DNA of 47,863 nucleotides from NCBI GenBank assembly GCA_030410095.1, contig JAUFRC010000005.1, positions 1-47,863 on the forward strand. Direction: 5' to 3'. Below are positions 7,727-16,320 of the stretch, one piece after another (positions within the stretch are counted from its first letter, which is position 1; each line of letters opens with the position of its first letter). Under the pieces are notes generated by a model. That model ran no database searches and had not been told where the DNA came from. It saw only the letters and a list, made by a program, of their open reading frames with translations. Origin of the DNA: Paracoccus cavernae (lineage in GTDB: Bacteria > Pseudomonadota > Alphaproteobacteria > Rhodobacterales > Rhodobacteraceae). The position numbers and the translations under genes are program-made.

Positions 7727-8632
7727 TTACGCGGCCATGTCTTCAGTTTCCAGAGCGGCGTAGAAGTTAGCCTCTGCTTCCGCCGGAGGGATGTTCCCGA
7801 TCGGCTCGAGCAAGCGGCGGTTGTTGAACCAGTCGACCCATTCGAGGGCGGCATATTCGACGGCCTCGAAGTTGCGCCACGGCCCGCGCCGATGGATGAC
7901 CTCCGCCTTGAAGAGGCCGTTGATCGTCTCGGCCAACGCGTTGTCGTAGCTGTCTCCGACGCTGCCCACGGATGGCTCGATGCCGGCCTCACCCAGCCGC
8001 TCGGTGTAGCGAATGGACAGGTATTGCGATCCGCGGTCGGAATGGTGGACGAGCCCCGCGCCCTTGACCGGGCGGCGATCATGGACAGCCTGTTCAAGAG
8101 CATCGAGCACAAAGCCTGCGTGAGCTGTCTGGCTCGCCCGCCAGCCGACGATCCGGCGTGCGTAGGCGTCGATGACGAAAGCCACATACACGAAGCCCCT
8201 CCAAGTGGCGACGTAGGTGAAATCGCTAACCCAGAGCATGTTCGGCGCTGGAACCCTGAACTGCCGGTTCACCTTGTCCAAAGGGCATGGAGCCTTTTTA
8301 TCCGGCACTGTCGTTCTGTGCGGCTTGCCGCGGATAATGCCTTGAATGCCCATATCCTTCATCAGCCTGGCGACTGTGCAGCGGGCGACATCGAAGCCTT
8401 CCCGATCCAGCTGACGCCAAACCTTGCGCACGCCGTAGACCCTCCAGTTCTCCTCGAACACGCGCTCGATTTCTGGCCGCAGGACTGCGTCGCGCCGGGT
8501 GCGATCCGACAACCGGGCCGGATCGGCACGCTTCGCCAGGTGATCGTAGTAGGTGGACGGGGCGATCGGCAGAACCCTGCAAATCGGCTCGACCCCGTGC
8601 TCCCCTCGCTGATCGTCGATGAATCCGACCAT
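7727..8632 (-). CDS. IS3-family transposase OrfB
   Basis: About 301 aa with rve integrase core: MLWVSDFTYVATWRGFVYVA and FVIDAYARRIVGW (first Asp), LVHHSDRGSQYLSIRYTERL (second Asp), DSYDNALAETINGLFKAEVI (Glu). The N-terminal HTH_21-like part contains ENWRVYGVRKVWRQLDREGF. The ATG overlaps the expected orfA stop (TGATGG), the usual arrangement for translational coupling or -1 frameshifting. Confidence 0.9.
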   Translation of the reverse strand: MVGFIDDQRGEHGVEPICRVLPIAPSTYYDHLAKRADPARLSDRTRRDAVLRPEIERVFEENWRVYGVRKVWRQLDREGFDVARCTVARLMKDMGIQGIIRGKPHRTTVPDKKAPCPLDKVNRQFRVPAPNMLWVSDFTYVATWRGFVYVAFVIDAYARRIVGWRASQTAHAGFVLDALEQAVHDRRPVKGAGLVHHSDRGSQYLSIRYTERLGEAGIEPSVGSVGDSYDNALAETINGLFKAEVIHRRGPWRNFEAVEYAALEWVDWFNNRRLLEPIGNIPPAEAEANFYAALETEDMAA

Positions 8633-8963
8633 CACTTCGACCGGAGGTCAGCTCCGCCATCGCAAAATATGCGCTCGCCTTGCGCAAGATCTCATTGGCC
8701 TGGCGCAATTCCCGGTTTTCCCGCTCCAGCGCCTTCAACTTCTCCGCCATGTCGGTCGGGATGCCAGCGCGCTTTCCGCTGTCGACCTCGGCCTTTTTGA
8801 CCCAGTCGTTCAGCGTCTGGGGCGCACAGCCAATCTTCGCCGCGATCGACATGACTGACTGCCAGCGCGATCCATGCTGACCTTCATTGTCGAGGACCAA
8901 GCGCACCGCACGTTCGCGCACTTCGGGGAAAACTTGTTCGTCGTCTTGCTCATGATGCTCCAT
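8632..8963 (-). CDS. IS3-family OrfA (helix-turn-helix), frameshifted at its end
   Basis: MEHHEQDDEQVFPEVRERAV, then SIAAKIGCAPQTLNDWVKKA (HTH) and a leucine-zipper-like stretch LKALERENRELRQANEILRK. As written the frame runs on past the orfB start. Adding one base near 8648 gives AELDLRSK and a TGA at 8632-8634, the normal IS3 layout. OrfA binds the element ends and can be fused to OrfB by frameshifting. Confidence 0.82.
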
Positions 8964-9009
8964 CCTACTCAGGAGTTGGAGCCTCCGGCAAACTCGGCGC
9001 GGTTCAGCC

Positions 9010-9197
9010 TGCCGGGTTGGCTGTCAGATGAGCGGGGCTCATGCGATCAGCGCGTAATTTTTTGTGGCGATGATGGATTGCCAGCTCGCGCTCGCCGCAC
9101 AATTTCACGGGCAGGGTAAAGATCTTCTCGCGGTCGGCGGTGGCCGATCTCTATACCTTGTTACGCTTAGAGCGCTTCCGTCTCGCTCTGCTTGAGG
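9010..9197. other. No recognisable gene
   Basis: Short gap between the IS3 right end and the brnA stop. A 40-codon open frame (MDCQLALAAQFHGQ...) has no supporting features. Confidence 0.4.
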
Positions 9198-9523
9198 TCA
9201 CGATCTCGTGGCGCTCATAGAGGAGGTGGACAGGTGCGCAGCCTTGCGTAGCGCCTCATTCATGCGCGTTTGCCAACCATCGCCCCCGCGCTTGAACGCT
9301 TCGACCACATCAGGGTCGAGTCGCAGGGAAACGGCAACCTTCGGATTGGCCGCCTTCGGACGCCCGAGACTCTTACGCGTCTTCTCTGCCGCTTCCGGGA
9401 AGGCGGCCACAAAAGCCGTGCTGTCGAAAGTTCTGCGTCGGTCAATTCACGGCTGTCCACGGCTTCCCAATCTTCGCGGGTGTAGCCGTGCTCAGTGGCG
9501 TGCTTGGGGTCAAATTCCTTCAT
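9198..9523 (-). CDS. brnA: BrnA-type antitoxin (frameshifted)
   Basis: Start MKEFDPKHATEHGYTREDWE at 9523, then LTDAELSTAR; a one-base loss near 9412 changes frame to AFPEAAEKTRKSLGRPK and AVSLRLDPDVVEAFKRGGDG, WQTRMNEALRKAAHL. The C-terminal half is the BrnA ribbon-helix-helix domain that neutralises the BrnT ribonuclease and represses the operon. Its start overlaps the end of brnT. The last ~10 residues differ from the usual short end. Confidence 0.82.
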
Positions 9524-9763
9524 GGATTTGTCTCTCCTTTTGCTGGCAGAACGAAGCGAGATCACTGACAGGGCCTCAGTGCCAAGCTCCATATAGATCG
9601 TCACTACCGTGCCCTTCTTCAACGTGCCGATCGCGGCGAGGCGTTCAGAGTGGGCCCGGATGATCGTTGCCGACAGAAAGAACTCAACGGTCAGATCAGA
9701 GAAGTCAAAGCCATGTTTCCCGATGTTCGCCCGACGCTTCGGTTCGTCCCAGGCAATCTTCAT
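9510..9763 (-). CDS. brnT: BrnT-family toxin (ribonuclease fold)
   Basis: MKIAWDEPKRRANIGKHGFD at 9763 is the BrnT signature start (W/E-x-x-K-x-x-N-x-x-K-H-G-x-x-F), followed by FSDLTVEFFL and VVTIYMELGTEALSVISLRS. As written it runs in frame into brnA. One more base in the AAAAGG run near 9540 gives ASKRERQIHEGI and TGA at 9510-9512, overlapping brnA by 14 bases. The toxin cleaves RNA unless bound by BrnA; the pair probably stabilises the plasmid. Confidence 0.82.
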
Positions 9764-9777
9764 TTCGTTTGTTCGCT

Positions 9778-9840
9778 CGCTCTTTAGTTTAATGTACATA
9801 CAAAAAACGAGCGTTTCAACACGTATCTGTATATACGTAA
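9778..9840 (-). promoter_or_regulatory. brnTA promoter/operator region
   Basis: Just upstream of brnT lies an inverted repeat ACGTAT-N6-ATACGT (9821-9838) and a second TGTACATAC element near 9792-9800. Both resemble short palindromic operators bound by ribbon-helix-helix antitoxins such as BrnA. The assignment rests on position and symmetry. Confidence 0.45.
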
Positions 9841-10100
9841 AGCTGAGAGGCGTGCATTTCTCGGAGTTTGGTCGCTGGCATAGGCTTAGCCGATCTCGGC
9901 GGCGACAATTGAGGATCTCCGTCCCAACTGCAGATGACATTTGACGACATTGCCTCTTTGTGCCGCGGCGATCCATAACGGGCATTGCCTGCGCCTCTTG
10001 GCAACTCGGTCCTTTCAATCGAAACGGTCGTTGACGATTAGGACATAATTCGACATAAATAGGACATGGCAGGAAATGCAAATTGTTTACTTAACAAATT
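9841..10100. promoter_or_regulatory. Intergenic region before the mob operon (possible oriT)
   Basis: It holds a short direct repeat around 10041-10066 (GACATAATTC / GACATAAATAG / GACAT) and an inverted repeat TTGTT-N5-AACAA just before the mobC-like start. Transfer origins usually lie next to the mobC-relaxase operon and carry such short repeats. No nic core could be recognised. Confidence 0.4.
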
Positions 10101-10661
10101 ATGACGACAGCCAAGCACAGCCGCCTCACCCCAAACCAGCGCGATGACCTCACTCGGCGCTTGAGAGCTGGTGAGAAAGCAGCGGCGCTCGCGGCAGAGT
10201 TCGGGGTGTCGCGATCTGCCGTCAGCCAGATCAAAACGCGTGGTGAACGCACCTCCCGAGCGACAACTTCGAAGGGCGCTGTCGTCGCTGTCCGGCTCTC
10301 TCCAGCTGAGCTGGATGCCCTGAACCGGTTGAAGAAAAGCGCAGGAACGGAGACGAATGCGGATGCGATCCGCTCGCTTTTGCGCATGGCGGTCGGTCTT
10401 TTGGAGTTTGAACGGGATGACGAAACCCGCCTCGAAGAGATCCGGACCGAGCTGCACAAGATCGGGGTGAATGTGAACCAGATCGCTTTGGCGGCGAACC
10501 GTGGGCGCACCGATCTGCTCCAGCACCAGTGGAAAGAGCTGAACGAGTTGCGTCGGTCCTTGCCGGAAGTGCGGAGCTACCTGAAGGCGGTGGTTGACGA
10601 GCAGCGCCGCAAAGGCATCCGTCTCTACGAAAAGTTCGGAGAGGGTAGGGGGGATGTCTAA
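10101..10661 (+). CDS. mobC: MobC-like relaxosome accessory protein with N-terminal HTH
   Basis: 186 aa. Residues about 15-47 form a resolvase-like HTH (RRLRAGEKAAALAAEFGVSR, SAVSQIKTRG). A MobC-type region follows (VAVRLSPAELDALNRLKKSA; then LEEIRTELHKIGVNVNQIAL, AANRGRTDLLQHQWKELNEL). It is predicted to bind oriT and help the relaxase nick. The coding end overlaps the relaxase start by 8 bases (ATGTCTAA), indicating coupled translation. No clear Shine-Dalgarno precedes the ATG, so the start is uncertain. Confidence 0.82.
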   Translation: MTTAKHSRLTPNQRDDLTRRLRAGEKAAALAAEFGVSRSAVSQIKTRGERTSRATTSKGAVVAVRLSPAELDALNRLKKSAGTETNADAIRSLLRMAVGLLEFERDDETRLEEIRTELHKIGVNVNQIALAANRGRTDLLQHQWKELNELRRSLPEVRSYLKAVVDEQRRKGIRLYEKFGEGRGDV

Positions 10662-11781
10662 CTCAATTGCCCGCGATCTGATTGGCGAGATCGAGTTCCG
10701 CCGCACCCTGACCGGGGCTGCGCGCTCGCTCACCGATGTCGGTCGCAAGGCGAGTAGCGCCTTCGGTTTCACTGCGAAAGCCCGCAACCTCTGGCGCATG
10801 GCGCAGGGGGCAAACGCAGTTGTCCTCAAGAAGATCTCGCGTGGAGGCACCCATAGCGCCAAGCAGCTCGGCAACCAGTTCGATTACCTCTTCGGAAAAT
10901 CGACCTCCCTCTTCGGCAATATGGTCGAGCATGATCCGAACGGCCGGTCCTTGAGCAAAGAAGAGCGCAAGGAGATCGTGGAGATGTGGAGCGACGCGTG
11001 GAGCGGCGCGCCCAAGAATGGGCAGACCACGCATTTGCTTTTGTCCTTTCCTGCCGATCTGTCTCCCAAGAAGGCCAAGCTGATTGCCGAGGCCTGGGCA
11101 TCGGAGATGTTCCAATCGGGTGCCCATGCGGATGATGAATGGGCCTATGTCGCGGCGCTGCATACCGATCGGGCCAACCCGCATGTCCATATCGTCGTGA
11201 ACAATCGCGGGGTCGAGAACGGGACGTGGTTCTTTATGTCCAAGAGCCATGTCTTCAATCTGGCTATGATGAAGGAGCGGCTTGTCGAGATCGGGGCCGA
11301 GGATGGGGTCCATCTGGATGCGACCTCGCGTCTTGAACGCGGTATCCTGAGCTACGGCCCATCGCGAGCCGAGATCGAGGGAGCCAAGCGTGAGCACCGT
11401 CCGGTGCGTGAGCGGATGCGCGAGGGCAGGGCGCTTCAGGATGCTTTGGCCGAGATCACGGTCAACGCGGCGCTGATGCGCAGGTTGGCGGGTTACGCCG
11501 ATCAGGTGTTGAAGGCAGAGGTTGCGGCCAACTTTATCAAGGCTGCGTCGATCCTCGAGCGCGGCGGGATCATTCTTCCCAAAGACATGGAGATTTCGAT
11601 GCAAGAGCAGACTGCACAGACCAGCTCCGATCTGCGCCAGGAGTTTGCTGGCTGGTTCGAGAATGCTGAAGAACGGATTGCCCAAAAGGATGCCCATAGA
11701 CGGCAGGATTTGCGTCGCCAGCTTTACGCGGTCAGCGGCAATATTCTGGCGTCACTGGGCGATGACCGAGGGCCGAGTTGA
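10654..11781 (+). CDS. Relaxase (MOBP / VirD2-like)
   Basis: 375 aa from MSNSIARDLIGEIEF. The histidine motif HTDRANPHVHIVVNNRG (HxDxxNPHxH at about residues 170-179) is the metal site of MOB relaxases; AKQLGNQFDYLFGKS upstream may hold the active tyrosine. It nicks oriT and leads the transferred strand during mobilization. Reading frame is intact. No coupling protein or type IV secretion genes are in the window, so the plasmid is mobilizable rather than self-transmissible on this evidence. Confidence 0.88.
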   Translation: MSNSIARDLIGEIEFRRTLTGAARSLTDVGRKASSAFGFTAKARNLWRMAQGANAVVLKKISRGGTHSAKQLGNQFDYLFGKSTSLFGNMVEHDPNGRSLSKEERKEIVEMWSDAWSGAPKNGQTTHLLLSFPADLSPKKAKLIAEAWASEMFQSGAHADDEWAYVAALHTDRANPHVHIVVNNRGVENGTWFFMSKSHVFNLAMMKERLVEIGAEDGVHLDATSRLERGILSYGPSRAEIEGAKREHRPVRERMREGRALQDALAEITVNAALMRRLAGYADQVLKAEVAANFIKAASILERGGIILPKDMEISMQEQTAQTSSDLRQEFAGWFENAEERIAQKDAHRRQDLRRQLYAVSGNILASLGDDRGPS

Positions 11782-12499
11782 TGCGGCGCGGTCCGCGTGC
11801 CGCAGTCTACCAGACACAGTTGGAAAGCGGGCAGATCACGCGCGACGGCACAGCCGCATCCGTCTCGCCGATTGCGTCTGCGGAGATGCGGAAGGGCATT
11901 CAGGCTGAAGCCGCCAAGATCGGGATTGGATCTGAAGAAATCGCACGGCGGATTGAGACCGGCGCGGGCAATGCCTGGCAAGAACGTGAATGGATAAAGG
12001 CCGATCTTCTTGCTGTTGCGGAAGCGAAACGGTTGGACCTGATACGCGAGAAGGATCGAGGGCTGGCGGCCGAGTTGGTGGACGGGTTCTATTCACAGGC
12101 GGCCAAGATTGTGGACCGTGCGCTGGAGCATACGCATCACCACACCAACGACAGACTGACCCGCACGCTCCAGAGCATGGCGCAGGGCGTGGCCCAAGGG
12201 CAGGATCTGCAGTTCGGGCATGAGGAACAGGCCGAACGGTTCACCCATGATCTGAGAGAGCGATATGGCAGCGATGTTATTCGCCGGATCGCCAAGGGTG
12301 ATGATCGCGCGCTTGCAGTTGATTTCCCGATGCCGAGAAGCGCAAGGAAGTTGCTCTGTCCATCCTTTCCGCCGCGAAAAGTCATCAGAGCCTCGGCCTG
12401 TCCCTGCGCGAGGTCGAGCAGAGCTTCGAGCGGTTGCAGCAGCGTGAGGGTGCAGTGCAGGATCGCATCAACGAGCGCGATGATGGCTGGAGTGCCTGA
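11781..12499 (+). CDS. Mobilization-associated helical protein (frameshifted)
   Basis: ATG at 11781 overlaps the relaxase stop. The product reads MRRGPRAAVYQTQLESGQIT, then EEIARRIETGAGNAWQEREW, FYSQAAKIVDRALEHTHHHT and FTHDLRERYGSDVIRRIAKG. A one-base change near 12327 continues it as PDAEKRKEVALSILSAAKSH and SLREVEQSFERLQQRE to TGA 12497-12499 (about 239 aa). It is largely helical and charged, and it is the third gene of the mob operon. No enzymatic motif; probably a transfer accessory protein, by position only. Confidence 0.6.
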
Positions 12500-12513
12500 A
12501 GTCATGGTCGCAT

Positions 12514-12549
12514 AACTAACCGAAATCAGCCTCCGCCAAACTCGGCGCG
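12514..12549. repeat. Solo IS3-type terminal repeat
   Basis: AGCCTCCGCCAAACTCGGCG (12528 onward) and the bases before it match the end of the IS3 element at 7688 with a few changes. No IS3 coding sequence is attached, so it is the scar of an eroded or recombined copy. Confidence 0.6.
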
Positions 12550-12551
12550 GC

Positions 12552-12860
12552 TCAGTCGGCATCATAGCCTCGGTCGGCCAGCAGCCAGCCCGCTTTCGGC
12601 ACGCTGTCCAATCGTGCAGCCGCGCCGGTATAATCGCTGACCCGGCCGGCCGACATGAAGAACCCGATCGGCAACCCCTTGGCATTGGCGACGGCGTGCA
12701 GCATGGTGATCATGCTGCCTTTGGTGCGACCGATCTGGAGCCCGCGCCCCCTCTTTTCACGCACAGGCTCGACGCTGTGCGGTGTGCCTTGGGATACCTG
12801 CGCAGGCACACTCGAACACATGGCGTTCGCCCGCTCATTTTGATCATGATCATCTTGTTC
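12552..12860 (-). pseudogene. IS5-family (IS427-like) transposase fragment
   Basis: Encodes GRTKGSMITMLHAVANAKGL, PIGFFMSAGRVSDYTGAAAR and GWLLADRGYDAD, the middle of an IS427-group DDE transposase with its second Asp in ADRGYDAD. The ends are missing: one side abuts the IS3 scar, the other further IS debris. Confidence 0.72.
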
Positions 12861-12979
12861 GCGGCGCTCTCATTGGCCAGGCCAACCATGATCCGGGTGA
12901 AGCCACCTCGAGAACGGCCGAATGCTTGGTCGCGCGTAGGATATCGTTGCGTGCTCCGGCGGCTGGACAGTCCTCCTTG
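12861..12979 (-). pseudogene. Short IS5 transposase fragment
   Basis: 12928-12977 is almost identical to 39858-39910 within the IS5 transposase at 39654-40584 (GCTTGGTCGCGCGTAGGATA...). It ends exactly where the next IS5 terminal repeat begins. Confidence 0.6.
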
Positions 12980-14021
12980 GCGTTGTTGCAGAACTCGTGG
13001 TCATGACGAGTTGCCCCCTTCCCAGAATTTAGGCGACGCGCTCAATCTCGGCTTGGCCGAGTTCGTTGAAGCGGTTCGTGAGGGCGATGCGGATGTGGGT
13101 TTCTGCGGTCTGGCGGTCGGGATCTCGTGATGCGATCCTCTCTCCGAAGGACTTGATGCCGCGCATCTTCGCCTCAATCCGACTTCGAACATGATAGCCC
13201 GACCAGTTCTTCCAGATCGCGCGCCCAAGGTGCCGTGTGGCGCGCAGGATGTCATTGCGCGCCCTCGCGGCAGGGCAATCCTCCTTCCAGAGGCGCCCGT
13301 TCTTGCGGATGGGTATGATGGCGTTGCCACCACGATCGAGGATTGCGGCGTGGCAACGGCGGATGTCGAAGGCACCATCTCCGGTCACGGTGCCGATCAG
13401 CTGATCCGGGGGATCTGGTCCAGCAGGTCCGGCAGGATGGGGCTGTCGCCCTCTCGGCTTGAGGTGAATTCCACGGCCCGGATGTCGCCGGTGGCCGTAT
13501 CCATCGCCAGATGGACCTTGCGGTATTGGCGTCTGCGAAGGTGCCATGTTTGCGGGCCGGCCATTCTCCGTCGCCCAGGAACTTGATGCCGGTGCTGTCC
13601 ACCAGTAGCTTCAGCGGACCTGGCGCCCGGCGGCTCGATATCCCGACAGAGATACTCTTCTGCCTGCGGCTCAGGGTGGAAAAATCGGGAACCGGCCAAG
13701 CCAGTTTTGCCGTCTCCAGGATGCTGGATACCATCCCGGTCGTTTGCCGGAGAGGCAGCCAAACAACACCTTCACCATCAGGCAGAACTGTATCGCAGCA
13801 TCGCTGAACGCCGGCGGACGCCCCGGACGTCCAGCACTGAGGGTAAGCCAAACCATGTCTCGGTCCAGCCAGACAAGTAGCGAGACGCGCCACTTCAGCG
13901 CCTCGTTATATGATTTCCAGTTCTTCGTGCGGTCGCGGGCTGGTGCAGGCTTCGTCATGCCGAGATGTTAACATACAGGATTCGCTTGACAGATCCTGCC
14001 GAACACACTCTGCAACAACGC
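12980..14021 (-). mobile_element. IS5-family element, second type
   Basis: Short inverted repeats GCGTTGTTGCAGA at 12980 and TCTGCAACAACGC ending at 14021 (about 1042 bp). The same ends are found on the elements at 15881 and 39601, so these three belong to one IS group, distinct from the copies at 2445 and 25055. Confidence 0.78.
13029..13958 (-). pseudogene. IS5-family transposase with two or more frame changes
   Basis: Start MTKPAPARDRTKNWKSYNEA at 13958; the frame is lost at VLFGCLSG near 13750. It resumes as LAWPVPDFSTLSRRQ (first Asp within VDSTGIKFLGDGEW), with another change near 13540, and continues as RKVHLAMDTATGDIRAVEF to IEAKMRGIKSFGERIASRD. All DDE blocks are present across the frames. 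The first lesion (GGG to GG in the FGLPLRQT codons) is also present in the copy at 15947. Confidence 0.8.
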
Positions 14022-14329
14022 TGCGTCGCTCAGCCAGAAAAAATTGCTGATCGATCAGATTTCTTTGCGGCGACCGAGTCGCGCCAGAAGCCTAGAACCA
14101 ATGGGCCTGACCCCAAGAGGGATTAACTCCACGGGAAGGAAAAATGATGCGTAATATGGATAGCATACAGCCGCCGGTAGGTTTAGGGCATTCATTTGTG
14201 CGTGCAAGTTGATGGTTATTGTTGTGCCTATAGCAACGAATAATTATCACGCACGAGGGCACTCGAAAGAATGCCTGATAGCACAAACTATAACCAACTT
14301 TATGTTGTTAAGCGTTATTAGAGGTCGCA
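14022..14329. other. No recognisable gene; AT-richer stretch
   Basis: Base composition is visibly more AT-rich than the backbone from here to about 15.9 kb. AATATGGATAGCA at about 14152-14165 recurs near 16422. Only very short open frames occur. Confidence 0.4.
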
Positions 14330-14532
14330 TGGACTTTGTCGAGTTCCAGCCCATGAAGCGTCTGCAGATAACGGTCACTGAGTGGCCTGTGCATTGCAAG
14401 CACTTCATGAGGCTGCTTGAAATTGCGAGATCGAAATCGCAAAAGAAAGCGCGACGCATGATCGAGCAGGAGTGTTTCACGCCCACTCAGCTTCAATATT
14501 TTTCAAATAAATTTACTGATAGCGATCCTTAG
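14330..14532 (+). CDS. Hypothetical protein (67 aa)
   Basis: ATG GAC TTT GTC at 14330, product MDFVEFQPMKRLQITVTEWP, then HCKHFMRLLEIARSKSQKKA and MIEQECFTPTQLQYFSNKFT. No recognised domain. It directly precedes the broken AraC-type gene on the same strand. Confidence 0.35.
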
Positions 14533-14555
14533 CGGCAAGCATTCCTGGGGGAAAG

Positions 14556-15530
14556 GTGGATTCTCTGCCAACAGGGCATGTTGATTTCCTCGGAAAAGCT
14601 AGATTGGTTGAGCTTGGGCACAATATCGCGCTGCAATCTGCTTGGGCTAACGCTCCGGTTTCTTTTAGAACCGAGTTGGCTAGTGTGGGGGCAACTCACT
14701 CTTTTTCTTTGTGGGTAACAACGCTGCAGACCCGCAATCAGCAGTAGATGGTATTCACCTGAGAACTAATGCCGTTCTTATGCGCCGTAGCGGAGATGTT
14801 TCGAACCTCAAGACGTCGAGTGCACTCGATATAGGCGCGGTGTGTATCCCGGATTTGACTCTTCAGCGTGCCTTGTCAGCATTGACGGGCAAAGAAAAAT
14901 GGCGACGCCGTTAGTTCGAGGTATGTTGAGAAATGCCGATATGGTTCAGATGGCTAACCTACGTTGCCGATACTCGGACATAATCTCCATGGTCGACGCC
15001 GGAAGGTGGGGCACCGCCGCAAATAGCAGGGCACTGACGGACTTTGCAGGTGATGGAATCATCACCGGTATAGTCAAGCTTCTTGATACAGGCGACTTGA
15101 AGATCGATCACTTGGCACATCGACTGCAAACTGCTTCAATGCGTAGGATCGATCAGCTGATTGATGAGGACAGTGATTGCCTGATCGGATTGCAAGAGCT
15201 ATGCGAAGGTGCCCGGCTTTCGCTGAGAACTATCAGATCGATCATTCGCCGCCGTATGGGTATGACCGCGCATTCCTACTTGCAACGGCGTCGTCTTAGC
15301 CGTGTGCGCCAGGCTCTGCTGACTCCCGCGAGATAAGGACGGTTACCTCTATCGCTATGGATCACGGATTTACACATTTGGGTCGTTTTTCGGCTTTCTA
15401 TCGACAGATGTACGGCGAATTACCGTCAGAAACACTGCGCAAGGCTACTGGGAGATTAATCAGTAGTCCTCCTCATGATAAGGGCTGCGTGAGTAGAACT
15501 TCCTCAGCAGAATCGATGAAGACCTCCTGA
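14556..15530 (+). pseudogene. AraC-family transcriptional regulator, split over four frames
   Basis: Four consecutive frames give LPTGHVDFLGKARLVELGHN; VLMRRSGDVSNLKTSSALDI; TGIVKLLDTGDLKIDHLAHR with LSLRTIRSIIRRRMGMTAHS and YLQRRRLSRVRQALL; and finally TSIAMDHGFTHLGRFSAFYR with QMYGELPSETLRKA. The last two blocks are the paired HTH of AraC/XylS regulators. Frame changes lie near 14705, 14840 and 15335; no in-frame nonsense codon interrupts the conserved blocks. Total about 325 aa, a usual AraC length. Target unknown. Confidence 0.75.
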
Positions 15531-15880
15531 TAAAGAAGAAGAGATTACTGAATCTCAAATCATGGGAAGGATTACCGGGTACAGCATCGGTTTGTCGGAA
15601 AGTTCCTGGGAGCCGATCCGGTGTTTTCTCGACTGTGCATCGCCGATTGCTCCGGTACAAGGAGCAATCCACATACGAAAAATAGACTATGGCGAGGCGG
15701 TATGGTATTGTTCATTTGGTTAGAATTGTCCAGATTGGCGATAATGCCGAGCCGCCGTCCTCCATCACGTGCGCAAAATAAGGTGGTCGGTTGACTCGGC
15801 AGGTGGATAATCCTCTCTATGATTAAGGTGCTGCATAAGTAGAGTTTTCTCGTGAGCCGAGCGCTGAGGAGATTCGAATG
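15531..15880. other. No gene; carries one of a pair of imperfect repeats
   Basis: The segment CTATGATTAAGGTGCTGCAT and following (about 15818-15856) resembles CTCATGATAAGGGCTGCGTG and following (about 15472-15507), including GTAGA(A/G) TT. The copies may be ends of an unrecognised element. Otherwise no coding signal is seen. Confidence 0.35.
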
Positions 15881-16320
15881 GCGTTGTTGCAGAACTCGTG
15901 TCCGGCAGGATTCACCTTGCAGATCCGGTAGGTTAAGAGGCTTGTCATGAGCAAGCCTGAAGCCGCCCGCTACCGCACGACGAACTGGAAGTCTTACAAC
16001 GAAGCCCTGAAGCGGCGTGGCTCGCTGTTGATCTGGCTCGACAAGGACATGGTTTGGCTCGCCGCCAAGGCTGGGCGTCCGGGCCGACCGCCGGTGTTCT
16101 CCGATGCTGCGATACAGTTCTGCCTGATGGTGAAGGTGTTGTTTGGCTGCCTCTCCGGCAGACGATCGGGATGGTATCCAGCATCCTGGAGATGGCAAAA
16201 CTGGCCTGGCCGGTTCCCGATTTTTCCACCCTGAGCCGCAGGCAGAAGAGTATCTCTGTCGGGATATCGAGCCGCCGGGCGCCAGGTCCGCTGAAGCTAC
16301 TGGTGGACAGCACCGGCATC
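15881..16320 (+). mobile_element. IS5-family element, 3' truncated
   Basis: Left end GCGTTGTTGCAGAACTCGTG at 15881. Homology to the IS5 copies at 12980 and 39601 stops at about 16320, in the middle of the transposase, and no right end follows. Confidence 0.72.
15947..16320 (+). pseudogene. IS5-family transposase, N-terminal part, frameshifted and truncated
   Basis: MSKPEAARYRTTNWKSYNEA at 15947, lost at VLFGCLSGRR (near 16148) and continued in the next frame as LAWPVPDFSTLSRRQKSISV and LLVDSTGI, where it is cut. The lesion is the same missing G as in the copy at 13029-13958, although the two differ at about one residue in seven. Confidence 0.72.

Larger units (their letters stand above)
7688..9006 (-). 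mobile_element. IS3-family insertion sequence with 3-bp target duplication
   Basis: Inverted repeats TGAACCGCGCCGAGTTTGCC (7688 onward) and its complement ending at 9006 (about 27 bp matching). Both flanks carry GCC (7685-7687 and 9007-9009), a 3-bp duplication as expected for IS3. It encodes orfA and orfB on the minus strand. A related but diverged end is found alone at 12514-12549. Confidence 0.85.

Noticed and set aside
7892..8800. 302-codon plus-strand open frame antisense to the IS3 transposase
   Set aside because: Shadow of the GC-rich orfB; the minus strand has all transposase motifs.
10663..11697. 344-codon minus-strand open frame across the relaxase
   Set aside because: Antisense to the relaxase, which has its metal-binding motif and coupled neighbours.
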